Notes: generated by a model from the letters alone, not told the origin. A DNA stretch of 64,000 nucleotides from Anomaloglossus baeobatrachus (GCF_048569485.1 NC_134358.1:550680097-550744096), one strand, 5' to 3'. Numbered from the stretch's first letter, positions 44,397-55,903 are shown. Translations and numbers: made by a program.

Positions 44397-45697
44397 GGTA
44401 AAGCCTGGGATATGAAGAGGAATTATGACGAGGAGTCATAATTGCTCTCATCACTCCCTGGCAGTGCCCCCTCCCTTCTTATTCTCAATGTGCAGCATCT
44501 GGAAGGTGTCACATTCCACTTACACATCCATGGCCATGTCCTGTGATATGGAAATGAGATGATGTGAGGACAATGGATCCAGGATGACTCCCTGCCGTCA
44601 CCCTGTAGCTGGGGCTGCTATCTCATTAGCAAGGCTATGGAAGTAGCCAGACAGAACGACTCCAGTAAAAAATGGTTCATATCTCGCAAGCCATATTTCC
44701 GATAAATATGGCAACCATAGAAATGGTGTCTCCGCATGTGGACGATGCTGGCACACCCTTTTTATGGAAGTAGGACATTGGGAAACACACCAAACGTGAT
44801 ATCAGCCATATGGGAACTCGTAGACAGGTCATGAGTCCCCTCGTTCTGTAGCTAAATTCATAACTGTCACAATGAGAGCGTTGACGTCCGTCTACGACGC
44901 TCCCAGGCACAGTTATGGCCAAAATCCCCTTTTCTGGATAATTCTGATCCATGCAGGGGGAGTGGCAGTGCTTCCCCGTGAGGTCACTAAGGTAGGAGGA
45001 GACCTGGATTTGCCCAGGTTGATAACCCTGCTTCGGCCATTTTCCAAGGTTCTTCTCGCTGGGGGCACGTGCAGGAAACATCTGTGGGAGTTCCTGGAAA
45101 CCTGGTCTACAGCGCCCCCCTGTGGCCAGACGCAACAAGGTAACTGCTGGAACTGTGTATGCCTGTTTGTAACCCATGCTTTGACTGTAACTGTACTCTG
45201 ACATAACTGTATATTCTGTAGATTCCCTATTGTATATATTGTAGTTTCTAGTGTGCTTTAGGCGATTAAATTATATAATTAATCTTGGGCTGTTCTGTTA
45301 TCTCGATCTTGAATCCCACGTCTGTGTGTTCGGCTAATAGTTACCGTGAAGCGGTTGGTGGCAGCGAGTTGTGCCAAGGATTATTGTGGGGAGGCCAGTG
45401 AGATTCGGGAAGATATTATATATTCCGCCCGCGGAGGTCGGGGGAATATATACCTTACTCTCACCGGGGACCCTTCAATAATCGGCATAAGTAGTAAAGC
45501 GGCCTCCTTGCTTATCGTCGGGCAATTCCATAATTGGCCTGACTATAAGAGGGGCGCTAGAGAGCGCGTCACGTGCTCTGTCTGTCGGTCGGGAGGTATA
45601 AAGGAGGGGTGACCCCCCCACTTGGTACCCCCCGATCGTGACGTACTGGTAGCCAGCGCAGGGGATTTCTGAGTGTACCCCCCGGTGGTTTCTGACA
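44392..45697 (+). repeat. 3' LTR of the Gmr1-type element
   Basis: 1306 bp partner of the 5' LTR, directly preceded by a purine tract and directly followed by the AAGGG target duplication. Confidence 0.95.
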
Positions 45698-45928
45698 AAG
45701 GGTTATTCCACAAAATATTAAACCTAGGGGTCGAATAATAATTGACCCACACTTTTATGTTGAAAATTTATTAAAATTTAACTGAGCAACATAACTTGTT
45801 GCTTTGTAAGATTTATGCATCTGTTAATAAATCCTGCTCTTGTTTGAAGTTTGCAGGCTCTAACTTATTTGCATCTTATCAAACCTGCTAAATCTGCAGG
45901 GGGTTGAATACTACTTGTAGGCACTGTA

Positions 45929-46415
45929 AATCCCTCCTATGAGGTCCCGGACGTCTTACCCTCAATGTACAGGCTCATCCCATGAGGGTTGAAGGAGTCT
46001 GTGTCGAAGCCTTCACTGATGAAGGGTAGCACATAGCTGGGCACTTCCCAAGTTCCCACACCCTCTTTTACTACCTTTTCTTTGTACCTTTGTCCCTTAC
46101 TTTAGTTTTTCTTATGTATGTCCCTGGATTTAATAAATCCCCTTTCAAAGATCCAGTAATTATTGTTAATTATTAACTGGCATCAGAAAACTCAGCAGAG
46201 TTTTCATCCAACTTAATTTGTTACTCTCAAACCTCTATCATCTTGTGTGGCTGTGTACCTGGGGCCTCGCAGGCTGCTAGATACTGTGTTCTATTGTAGA
46301 TTTCTATGGTTGCACGTTCTAGGGTTAGAGTGAAATAGTGTCCTCCATTATCGTAAAAGCCCTAATTTTGTTCATAAAATCAGTGGTGTCCTGTATTTAC
46401 AGTTGAAAACCTTAG
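45929..46415. other. Unannotated spacer
   Basis: Between Tc1 element B and the 37-bp array. No exon or repeat is recognised. Confidence 0.4.
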
Positions 46416-49400
46416 TTTCCCTCCGTTCTCTATAAAGACACATCTGCAGGTTTTCCCCTCCACTCTCTATAAAGACACATTTGCAGGTTTTCCCTTCGCT
46501 CTCTATAAAGACACATCTGCAGGTTTTCCCTTCGCTCTCTATAAAGACACATCTGCAGGTTTTTCCCTCCGCTCTCTATAAAGACACATCTGCAGGTTTT
46601 TCCCTCCGCTCTCTATAAAGACACATCTGCAGGTTTTCCCTCCACTCTCTATACAGACACATCTGCAGGTTTTTCCCTCCGCTCTCTATAAAGACACATC
46701 TACAAGTTTTTCCCTCCACTCTCTATAAAGACACATCTGCAGGTTTTCCCCTCCACTCTCTATAAAGACACCTGCAGGTTTTTCCCTCCACTCTCTATAA
46801 AGACACATCTGCAGGTTTTTCCCTCTGCTCTCTATAAAGACACATCTGCAGGTTTTCCCTTCACTCTCTATAAAGATACATCTTCAGGTTTTTCCCTCCG
46901 CTCTCTATAAAGACACATCTGCAGGTTTTCCCTTCGCTCTCTATACAGACACATCTGCAGGTTTTCCCCTCCGCTCTCTATAAAGACACATCTACAGGTT
47001 TTCCCCTCCACTCTCTATAAAGACACATCTGCAGGTTTTTCCCTCCACTCTCTATAAAGACACATCTGCAGGTTTTTCCCTCCGCTCTCTATAAAGACAC
47101 ATCTGCAGGTTTTCCCTTCACTCTCTATAAAGATACATCTTCAGGTTTTTCCCTCCACTCTCTATAAAGACACATCTGCAGGTTTTTCCCTCCACTCTCT
47201 ATAAAGACACATCTGCAGGTTTTCCCTTCACTCTCTATAAAGATACATCTTCAGGTTTTTCCCTCCGCTCTCTATAAAGACACATCTGCAGGTTTTCCCT
47301 TCGCTCTCTATACAGACATATCTGCAGGTTTTTCCCTCGGATCTCTATAAAGACACATCTGCAGGTTTTCCCTTCGCTCTCTATAAAGATACATCTGCAG
47401 GTTTTTCCTTCCGCTCTCTATAAAGACACATCTGCAGGTTTTCCTTCCACTCTCTGTAAAGACACATCTGCAGGTTTTCCCCTCCACTCTCTATAAAGAC
47501 ACATTTGCAGGTTTTTCCCTCCGCTCTCTATAAAGACACATCTGCAGGTTTTTCCCTCCACTCTCTATAAAGACACATCTGCAGATTTTCCCCTCCACTC
47601 TCTATAAAGACACATCTGCAGGTTTTTCCCTCCACTCTCTATAAAGACACATCTGCAGGTTTTTCCCTCCGCTCTCTATAAAGACACATCTGCAGGTTTT
47701 CCCTTCACTCTCTATAAAGATACATCTTCAGGTTTTTCCCTCCGCTCTCTATAAAGACACATCTGCAGGTTTTCCCTTCGCTCTCTATACAGACATATCT
47801 GCAGGTTTTTCTCTCCGCTCTCTATAAAGACACATCTGCAGGTTTTTCCCTCTGCTCTCTATAAAGACACATCTGCAGGTTTTCCCTTCACTCTCTATAA
47901 AGATACATCTTCAGGTTTTTCCCTCCGCTCTCTATAAAGACACATCTGCAGGTTTTCCCTTCGCTCTCTATACAGACACATCTGCAGGTTTTCCCCTCCA
48001 CTCTCTATAAAGACACATCTGCAGGTTTTTCCCTCCACTCTCTATAAAGACACATCTGCAGGTTTTCCCCTCCACTCTCTATAAAGACACATCTGCAGGT
48101 TTTTCCCTCCACTCTCTATAAAGACACATCTGCAGGTTTTTCCCTCCGCTCTCTATAAAGACACATCTGCAGGTTTTCCCTTCACTCTCTATAAAGATAC
48201 ATCTTCAGGTTTTTCCCTCCGCTCTCTATAAAGACACATCTGCAGGTTTTCCGTTCGCTCTCTATACAGACATATCTGCAGGTTTTTCCCTCCGCTCTCT
48301 ATAAAGACACATCTGCAGGTTTTTCCCTCTGCTCTCTATAAAGACACATCTGCAGGTTTTCCCTTCACTCTCTATAAAGATACATCTTCAGGTTTTTCCC
48401 TCCGCTCTCTATAAAGACACATCTGCAGGTTTTCCCTTCGCTCTCTATACAGACACATCTGCAGGTTTTTCCCTCCGCTCTCTATAAAGACACATCTACA
48501 GGTTTTTCCCTCCACTCTCTATAAAGACACATCTGCAGGTTTTCCCCTCCACTCTCTATAAAGACACATCTGCAGGTTTTTCCCTCCGCTCTCTATAAAG
48601 ACACATCTGCAGGTTTTTCCCTCCGCTCTCTATAAAGACACATCTGCAGGATTTCCCTTCACTCTCTATAAAGATACATCTTCAGGTTTTTCCCTCCGCT
48701 CTCTATAAAGACACATCTGCAGGTTTTTCCCTCCGCTCTCTATAAAGACACATCTGCAGGTTTTTCCCTCCACTCTCTATAAAGACACATCTGCAGATTT
48801 TCCCCTCCACTCTCTATAAAGACACATCTGCAGGTTTTTCCCTCCACTCTCTATAATGACACATCTGCAGGTTTTTCCCTCCGCTCTCTATAAAGACACA
48901 TCTGCAGGTTTTCCCTTCACTCTCTATAAAGATACATCTTCAGGTTTTTCCCTCCGCTCTCTATAAAGACACATCTGCAGGTTTTCCCTTCGCTCTCTAT
49001 ACAGACATATCTGCAGGTTTTTCTCTCCGCTCTCTATAAAGACACATCTGCAGGTTTTTCCCTCTGCTCTCTATAAAGACACATCTGCAGGTTTTCCCTT
49101 CACTCTCTATAAAGATACATCTTCAGGTTTTTCCCTCCGCTCTCTATAAAGACACATCTGCAGGTTTTCCCTTCGCTCTCTATACAGACACATCTGCAGG
49201 TTTTCCCCTCCACTCTCTATAAAGACACATCTGCAGGTTTTTCCCTCCACTCTCTATAAAGACACATCTGCAGGTTTTCCCCTCCACTCTCTATAAAGAC
49301 ACATCTGCAGGTTTTTCCCTCCACTCTCTATAAAGACACATCTGCAGGTTTTTCCCTCCGCTCTCTATAAAGACACATCTGCAGGTTTTCCCTTCACTCT

Positions 49401-50175
49401 CTATAAAGATACATCTTCAGGTTTTTCCCTCCGCTCTCTATAAAGACACATCTGCAGGTTTTCCGTTCGCTCTCTATACAGACATATCTGCAGGTTTTTC
49501 CCTCCGCTCTCTATAAAGACACATCTGCAGGTTTTTCCCTCTGCTCTCTATAAAGACACATCTGCAGGTTTTCCCTTCACTCTCTATAAAGATACATCTT
49601 CAGGTTTTTCCCTCCGCTCTCTATAAAGACACATCTGCAGGTTTTCCCTTCGCTCTCTATACAGACACATCTGCAGGTTTTTCCCTCCGCTCTCTATAAA
49701 GACACATCTACAGGTTTTTCCCTCCACTCTCTATAAAGACACATCTGCAGGTTTTCCCCTCCACTCTCTATAAAAACATATCTGCAGGTTTTTCCCTCCG
49801 CTCTCTGTAAAGACACATCTGCAGGTTTTTCCCTCCGCTCTCTATAAAGACACATCTGCAGGATTTCCCTTCACTCTCTATAAAGATACATCTTCAGGTT
49901 TTTCCCTCCGCTCTCTATAAAGACACATCTGCAGGTTTTCCCTTCGCTCTCTATAAAGACACATCTGTAGGTTTTCCCTCCGCTCTCTATAAAGACACAT
50001 CTGCAGGTTTTCCCTCCACTCTCTATAAAGACACATCTGCAGGTTTTCCCCTCCACTCTCTATAAAGACACATCTGCAGGTTTTTCCCTCCACTCCCTAG
50101 GAAGACACATCTGCAGGTTTTCCCCTCCACTCTCTATAAAGACACATCTGCAGGTTTTCCCTTCGCTCTCTATGT
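46416..50175. repeat. 36/37-bp minisatellite, about 100 units, with 1212-bp higher-order repeat
   Basis: Unit CTCTCTATAAAGACACATCT then GCAGGTTTTTCCCTCCG, with one-base variation in the T and C runs. Rare variants recur exactly 1212 bp apart: GCAGATTTTC at 47581 and 48793, CCGTTCG at 48251 and 49463, GGATTTCCC at 48649 and 49861. A block of 33 units was therefore duplicated in tandem. No gene is supported. Confidence 0.96.
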
Positions 50176-50270
50176 AGACAATATGTATTTGAATGCTTCT
50201 TTGTGTATATACTATAATGCTCTCTCTGAATCTAGCAATCTAGGCCTAGTAATAGTTAGAAAAAGTGTAA
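50176..50270. other. Short spacer
   Basis: Nothing recognised between the array and the MITE. Confidence 0.4.
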
Positions 50271-50503
50271 GGCCTTGTTCACACACTGCGTTTTTTGCCA
50301 TAGATAATGGTAAAATACCGCAGGGACCAACCTGCGGAAAAACCGTATCAAAAACACATAAAAAACACACAAAACCACGGTAAAACCGCATGCGGTTTTC
50401 AGTGCGGTATTGGTGCGTTTTTTTAACCGCAAATGCTCTAATCTTTCAGACTCAGACAAATTTCTTGAGAAAAATCCTTTTTCTAGTGTGAACGAAGCCT
50501 AAA
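50271..50503. mobile_element. MITE, about 233 bp
   Basis: Ends are AAGGCCTTGTTCACACACTG and the complementary AGTGTGAACGAAGCCTA at the right. The interior contains GCGG/CCGC words and a small inner palindrome around ACCGCATGCGGTTTT. It is non-coding. The TIR resembles those at 37205, 52003 and 57147. Confidence 0.65.
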
Positions 50504-51145
50504 ACTGGAACTGCAGCTCTTAGCAACTAATTAAAACATCATTAAGCTGTGTATATTGTTCATGATTGAATACTACGGTACTTTCAATCATCATCTTCTG
50601 TCATATCGGTCGTGGCCTATGTAGAAGATTAACAGCTGTTCACATCAGTTTGTCAGAAGGTTTTGCGCTCCGCATAGGCAGCAATCTAGAAAGCAACAAT
50701 GCTCAATTAGTTATTTTTTGTCATTTCTGCCTATGCAGAGAGCACCAGTTGATGACAAACGTATCCCTCGTGCTGCGTGCAGCATCTCGCCTGGGAGCTC
50801 AGTTCGCTGCACTTTTTGGGGTTAAGGGGTCACGTGTGTTCATTCTTGGAACAGAATATTAATTGTATCCTAATGTCTTGACAACAATGGGATTTTGCAG
50901 CGAGCGACGGCAGAGTAAATATTTGTCGGGTGACTCGGGTCATCGACATCCGTGTTCTTAATAAAAGCAAACAAAGTAAAGTAATATCTTTTCACATCCC
51001 GTAACGACAAAGCCTAAAAATAAAAAAAATTAAAAAAAAAAATTAAAAAAAAGGTCATTGCTTTCGGTATCCTTCATCTTTTGTCAAGCAGAATTCAAGA
51101 TCTCTGCTTGCTGTCATTGAGTAAGAACGTAAATCTGTCCTGATC
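50504..51145. other. Unannotated spacer
   Basis: Low-complexity A-rich stretch at 51016-51052; otherwise no gene or known repeat recognised. Confidence 0.4.
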
Positions 51146-51390
51146 TAATAAATAATAAATCTTTATTTTTATATAGCGCTAACATATTCCGCAGCGCTGT
51201 ACATACATCAGGAACACTGTCCCCATTGGGGCTCACAATCTAAATTCCCTATCTGTATGTTTTTTGGAGTGTGGGAGGAAACCGGAGACCCCGGAGGAAA
51301 CCCACGCAAACACGGGGAGAACATACAAACTCCTTGCAGATGGTGTCCTTGGTGGGATTCAAACCCAGGACCCCAGTGCTGCAAGACTGC
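51146..51390 (-). mobile_element. 3' tail of a vertebrate retroposon, reversed or isolated
   Basis: ATATAGCGCTAACATATTCC, GGGGCTCACAATCTAAATTC, GTGGGAGGAAACCGGAGACC and GGAGAACATACAAACTCC are hallmarks of a retroposon tail very common in fish and frog genomes (L2/CR1-like or derived SINE). Only the tail is present. The normal closing segment, GCTAACCACTGAGCCACC, is amplified into the next array. Confidence 0.7.
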
Positions 51391-51755
51391 AGTGCTAACC
51401 ACTGAGCCACCACAAGACTGAAGTGCTAACCACTGAGCCACCACAAGACTACAGTGCTAACCACTGAGCCACCACAAGACTGCAGTGCTAACCACTGAGC
51501 CACCACAAGACTGCAGTGCTAACCACTGAGCCACCACAAGACCGCAGTGCTAACCACTGAGCCACCACAAGACTGCAGTGCTAACCACTGAGCCACCACA
51601 AGACCGCAGTGCTAACCACTGAGCCACCACAAGACTGCAGTGCTAACCACTGAGCCACCACAAGACTGAAGTGCTAACCACTGAGCCACCACAAGACTGC
51701 AGTGCTAACCACTGAGCCACCACAAGACTGCAGTGCTAACCACTGAGCCACCGTG
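51391..51755. repeat. 31-bp tandem repeat born from a retroposon tail, about 12 copies
   Basis: The unit TGCTAACCACTGAGCCACCA plus CAAGACTGCAG repeats every 31 bp (for example 51424 and 51455). The single-copy version is the ordinary end of the preceding retroposon tail, and the last copy runs on into the expected GCCACCGTGCTC. Confidence 0.9.
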
Positions 51756-52002
51756 CTCAGTGATGTCCACAAAGGTGCAGGACTTGTAGCAAAGGCGCAG
51801 TCCCCTAACTGTACAGTAATGACTCTATTCAATGACAGCAAGCAGAGATCTTCAGAACCAGAGCTGGATCCAACCTCAGATGAACATTGACCCATAAATG
51901 ACACCGCATCCAAGGATGTCACTGTAACAGGGGTAGAGGATGTAACCGCACCCGGGCCCTGGAGTGATGGGTGGCCCAAATAAACAGTTCACTATACTAT
52001 TA

Positions 52003-52590
52003 GGCCATGTGCACACGCTGCAGTTTTTGACTTTTTTTATGCATTTTTTTCCAAAATCTGCATAGTCTATAATAATATATAGTCTCTTGAAGCCTGTGAA
52101 ATGCTGTGCCAATGTTGCCATTTTTTTTCCTTGCAGATCTGGGGCTTTTTTTGATGCAGAAAAAAATCAGCAGCATGTCCATTATTGGTCCGGATTTTGC
52201 AGCGTTTTTTCATGCATTGACTTGTTGTGATGAAAAAATGCTGCAAATCCACAGGTGTGTTCACACAGTGAGTTTTTGGTGCGGTTTTGCCATATTTTTG
52301 CAACGTTTGCTAAAACAGGAAGTGATGTCATCAGGAGCAGGACAATGGAAAATGAAATACAAGAACAGTTGAAATGGGAAATTAGATCTAGAAAGCTTTT
52401 TTTTCTCTTTTATACTCTAGCTTGATTGACAGTCTATTCCTTGTTGCATGAAAACAAAAAAAATTAAAAAAAAGCACCTCCCAAAAAACACATCAAAGAT
52501 TGCATGAAAACCGCAGGTGGTTTTTGGTGCATTTTTCGTCCACAAGGTGCAGAATTAGTCCGCACCAATCTGCAGCGTGTGCATGTGCAT
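52003..52590. mobile_element. MITE-like element, about 590 bp
   Basis: The left end AGGCCATGTGCACACGCTGC is mirrored by GCAGCGTGTGCATGTGC at the right (about 52572-52588). The interior is rich in TTTTTT/GCAG words, with further inner inverted pieces (GCAAATCCACAGGTGTGTTC near 52245). No coding sequence. Confidence 0.6.
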
Positions 52591-53052
52591 GTACCGCCCC
52601 GCTCTCAGCAGCCGAGCTGCTCGGATCCGGACTTCTGTGGGTGGCTCGAGGGTCTCCGGACCCGGGGGTCTCGCGGTCACTCCGATCAAAAAGGGGGGTT
52701 ATAGTGGTGGATGTAGGACGTATATGTACGGGCTGAGCCGTATTAATTTTGTGACGCCAACCATGGTATGTGGTGAGGTTGGACACCACCGCTGCAGTTA
52801 CGGGGCACCCGGGGGAGATGTTGTGCAGCAAGTTGTTAACCCCTCCGTGGGCAGGGATGGTGGCCCCCGGGACCCGTTGGGGATTTGTTGGTGCAGGGAG
52901 ATGGGCGACCGCAGGGTGCTGGTGTACTCACTATTGAAGGAAACACACAAGTCTCTGGTAAACCAAGGTGATGGTGGTCGGTGCCCGCAGCCGGCTGCGT
53001 TCTGATCCCCCACCCGGCTGGTGGTCTCTGTCTTTCTCCTGCACCTTTGTAA
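52591..53052. mobile_element. Diverged LTR fragment
   Basis: TTTGTGACGCCAACCATGG, GTGGTGAGGTTGGACACCAC and CTCTGGTAAACCAAGG parallel, in the same order, pieces of the neighbouring LTR (53215-53480). It is a fossil partial copy lying against the next LTR. Confidence 0.6.
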
Positions 53053-54222
53053 TGTCGCGGGCGGGGAGGGGAACGCTGCGCTCACCACGCTCGGGTCCGG
53101 CGCTGCTGCTGCTGCTGCTCGGTGGCTCGAGCGGTGGGCCGGATCCGGGGACTCGAGCGGCGCTCCTCGCCCGTGAGTGAAAAGGGAATAGTTTTTGGGG
53201 TTTGGGAAGTCGGTTTGTGACGCCACCCACGGTTGTGGTGAGGTTGGGGACACCACCGCTGCTCTGGACGGGGATCCCGGGAGCGATGACAGGGAGCAGC
53301 CGAGATGTTTCTCTCCCCTCCGTGGGTAGGGGGTTTGGTGGTCCCGGGGCCCTTTGAGGGTGACTGGAAAGTGGACGGCAGGGTCTGGTGAGGTGCAGGG
53401 TCGCGGGGGCAGCGCGGTGCCAGACGGCACGGTGGTACTCACTCAGCCAGTAACGTACACGGAGTCTCTGGTAAAACAAACGGCTGGATGGACGGGTCCC
53501 GCAGCCGGCTGCGGTGGTCACTCCCGGTAGGTTGGCGGTGACTGCCTCTCCCTGCACCTGTGATGTGTTTTCGGCCCCGATGGCTTCCCACCGGTAGCCC
53601 GCTCCCCAGCAGTGTATTTGCCAGAGGAGCCCCTTTTGCCCGCAGGCTCTGGCCCTGGGAACTCTAGCTGTGGCAGTAGCTGTATTTCCCTTCACGGTTG
53701 AGCGGTTGCCTTCAGACGGGTCTTTGCTGCTGGGAAACCCCGGAGGTTCCTGTCGCTGACGGATTTGACCGGTTTTACGGCGACTCCAAGCCTGGTCGGG
53801 GTCCGTAGGCCCTGCCGGATGGTGCTGGCTTCTCTTCGCTCCCCGGTTCGGTACCAGCGGGCCACCGCCCGTCCCCGGTCCTTACGGTTGTGCGTCAATC
53901 GGCCTCTCCTGCAGACGGTCACCACCGTCTGCCAACCTTGCTGTAGGTGTCCAGGCCACGTACCGGACACGGTCAGACTGCTCCTCTACCACTTCACTCC
54001 TCTTACTTCACTCTCCCTAACTTCACTGACTCTTTTCCCGCCTCCAGGACTGTGAACTCCTCAGTGGGTGGAGCCAACCGCCTGGCTCCGCCCCACCCGG
54101 TGTGGACATCTGCCCCTGGAGGGAGGCAACAATGATTTGTGTGTGTGACTGATGTGCCTAACCGGGGTGTGGGGTGTGTTGTTGCAGTACCTGCGACGTC
54201 CTGGCTTGTCCAGGGCGCCACA
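53053..54222 (-). repeat. LTR (3' side) of cold-shock-domain LTR element
   Basis: On the minus strand it starts TGTGGCGCCCTGG after a purine stretch (AAGGGGGAA) and ends CCCGCCCGCGACA. The 53053-53160 part and the far end match the other LTR at 56340-56592. About 0.9 kb in the middle is absent from that other copy, so one LTR has an insertion or the other a deletion. Treated as fossil. Confidence 0.65.
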
Positions 54223-54910
54223 TTCCCCCTTGGTTAAATGCAGACCGTCCGTGGGCTGCCTGTCCATCACCAGTTTTATTTTGCAAAAACTGTAAAAAAG
54301 TAGAAAACACATAACATCAACATAAGCATTTAATAAAACTTCCCTTAACGGGAGGCACTTTCTTAACGTTACTAAATGGTAGTCAATTTTATTAACGGTA
54401 ACGGCTTCCTCTCTCTCCCACCCAAACAACCTGGCCCTGATGCTGCCTCTAAGAAGTGGGCAGCACCCCTTGCCCCAGTCCATCACCAGGCTGCCCGAGC
54501 GGGTACGGTCTCTTTCAGGGGACCCACGTCCATGGGGAACCCCTGACCCCCGGAGGATCGCCACCGGTTACGGTAGTGGCGCGCCTGGGCCATCCCTTTC
54601 CTCCAGGCCCATCCTCCTAAATCAGCCTCTCCGGAGGCGGTCACGGAATAAAACAAATATTATTTACATGCCACAAGTTTGTGGTTGCCCTGCAAGTTCT
54701 CGGGCGTGTCCGTAAGCAGTTTCTTACGCAAACGGTGCAGAAAGTCCCTACAGGGACTAGTTGCTGGCAACGGCCGGTTCAATCACGGTTGCAAATCAGA
54801 TAAACTTCGGTTGATTACTTTTCCTATCATTCGGTTACTTATTCATACATTCAACAGATCGGTGCTGATGGTCCCAACTGGGACAACGGTGTAACAGGGG
54901 ACCGCTGCAT
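54223..54910 (-). other. 3' internal region of the LTR element
   Basis: Non-coding on the minus strand between the cold-shock frame and the left LTR. No second domain is recognised. Confidence 0.5.
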
Positions 54911-55903
54911 TCACTTCAGGTCCACCCCACAGACCGGGGGAGGGGGTTGGGCTGGTGCTTGGGGCCCCTGGCCTCCTCTCAGCCTAGCGTCCAGTGCAAA
55001 CCAGCCCCTCTCCCCACAGTGCCGAGTATATGTGACGAGGTCACCGGGGAGCAGGTTGCGGCCCGGGTGGTCCTCCGGCAGGTGGGCATTCACGTCCTGT
55101 CGGGCCACAAAAACTTCGGCCTCCAGGCCCGGCTCAAAGATGAATCCGTATCCCCTACGGACATCGAATCTCCTCACTTCCCCCACATATCTCGGGCCCC
55201 GAACCCGGAAAGTGGCTCTGCGGAGGCTCTCCTTCTCCTGGATGGTGCGGGCTATCAGCTCCGCCTTCCTCTTCTCCCTCTCCGCAATCTCTCGGGCCAG
55301 CGGGGTCGGCTCCCTGTCCCAGTAAGGGGCTGCTGCGGGCCCCGGCGCGCGGGTCAGGCCCCGCGAGACTTCCTTTACGCTGCCCATTACTGGCGTTCTG
55401 GGCGGAAGGTCCCGCGGTGTCATGGCCTGGGGTGCTGCCTCACAGCAACGACCCGGCGCAGCCTCAGCCGAGGCGTGGGGGATGGGTACAGGGGTCCTCT
55501 CCCGCTTGACCTCCGCCTCCTCCTGTACGGGACGGGCTGCCGGGGTCGGTACGGGACCAGGCACGATCACTATATGTGCCTCCGGTATATCTCCGCTGAT
55601 GGGCTCGGTCTTCAGCAGCTTCCAGGGCAGCGGTTCAGGGTGGCCACGGGCTTCGGCTGCAGGTCGGTCCGCTCGGGCGAATAGGCAGGGTACCGCTACC
55701 GGTTGCGGTGGTAGCGGGCCTAGTGTTGGGGCAGCAGCAGCCAACATGGGCAGCGGGGGAGGCAGCAGGGCAAGCGGGCGCAGACCAGGTCCCTCAGCCG
55801 CAACGACTGTCCCGATAGGGATACAGGGGAGTGGGTCACTTACCCGCTCTTCCAAAACTTCCTCCACCTCGCGTCTCCGTATGGCCGCCACCACATCCGC
55901 CAT
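54911..55903 (-). CDS. Cold-shock-domain protein inside an LTR element (330 aa)
   Basis: The frame opens at 55903 (MADVVAAIRRREVEEVLEER) and runs 330 codons. Residues about 20-195 are proline/alanine-rich and probably disordered. Residues about 200-235 are a charged helix (REIAEREKRKAELIARTIQE). Residues about 239-309 (54977-55189) match the cold-shock fold: YVGEVRRFDV, then the RNP1-like RRGYGFIF, the RNP2-like EVFVARQDV, then LLPGDLVTY and GERGWFALDARL. Y-box proteins read KGYGFI and VFVH at those sites. A short proline-rich tail ends in CGVDLK. It would bind single-stranded nucleic acid. It could replace the zinc knuckle of a gag-like protein, or be a captured host domain; no capsid is recognised. 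The open length and motif order argue against chance. Confidence 0.7.
   Translation of the reverse strand: MADVVAAIRRREVEEVLEERVSDPLPCIPIGTVVAAEGPGLRPLALLPPPLPMLAAAAPTLGPLPPQPVAVPCLFARADRPAAEARGHPEPLPWKLLKTEPISGDIPEAHIVIVPGPVPTPAARPVQEEAEVKRERTPVPIPHASAEAAPGRCCEAAPQAMTPRDLPPRTPVMGSVKEVSRGLTRAPGPAAAPYWDREPTPLAREIAEREKRKAELIARTIQEKESLRRATFRVRGPRYVGEVRRFDVRRGYGFIFEPGLEAEVFVARQDVNAHLPEDHPGRNLLPGDLVTYTRHCGERGWFALDARLRGGQGPQAPAQPPPPVCGVDLK

Larger units (their letters stand above)
38998..45697 (+). mobile_element. Gmr1-type Ty3/gypsy LTR retrotransposon, young
   Basis: Two LTRs of 1306 bp (38998-40303 and 44392-45697), each starting TGTGAGG and ending TTTCTGACA, flank one long open frame. A 5-bp duplication AAGGG (38993-38997 and 45698-45702) marks the insertion. 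A likely primer-binding site, TTGGTGGCAAGCGGTGGGAT, follows the 5' LTR, and a purine tract (AAAAGGGGGGAGG) precedes the 3' LTR. I count about three differences between the LTRs, roughly 0.2 percent, so it is recent. The order integrase then reverse transcriptase then RNase H marks the Gmr1 group. It looks structurally whole. Confidence 0.93.
37633..45928 (+). mobile_element. Tc1/mariner element B, split by an LTR retrotransposon
   Basis: The left end TACAGTGCCTACAAGTAGTA (37633) and right end TACTACTTGTAGGCACTGTA (to 45928) are perfect inverted repeats at TA dinucleotides. Inner repeats (TTATTATTCAACCCCTC at 37813 and its complement near 45731) complete the inverted/direct arrangement. Without the 6.7-kb insertion the element is about 1.59 kb, the normal size. 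It belongs to a different family from element A. Confidence 0.95.

Noticed and set aside
39283-45612. Duplicated 175-, 109- and 88-codon frames
   Set aside because: Each occurs once in each LTR of the Gmr1-type element and is antisense or non-conserved.
46416-50175. CRISPR-like array of about 37-bp units
   Set aside because: There are no unique spacers; units abut directly, and the genome is vertebrate.
51208-51979. Minus-strand frames across the 31-bp repeat
   Set aside because: They arise from the retroposon tail and its tandem expansion, a well-known source of false frames.
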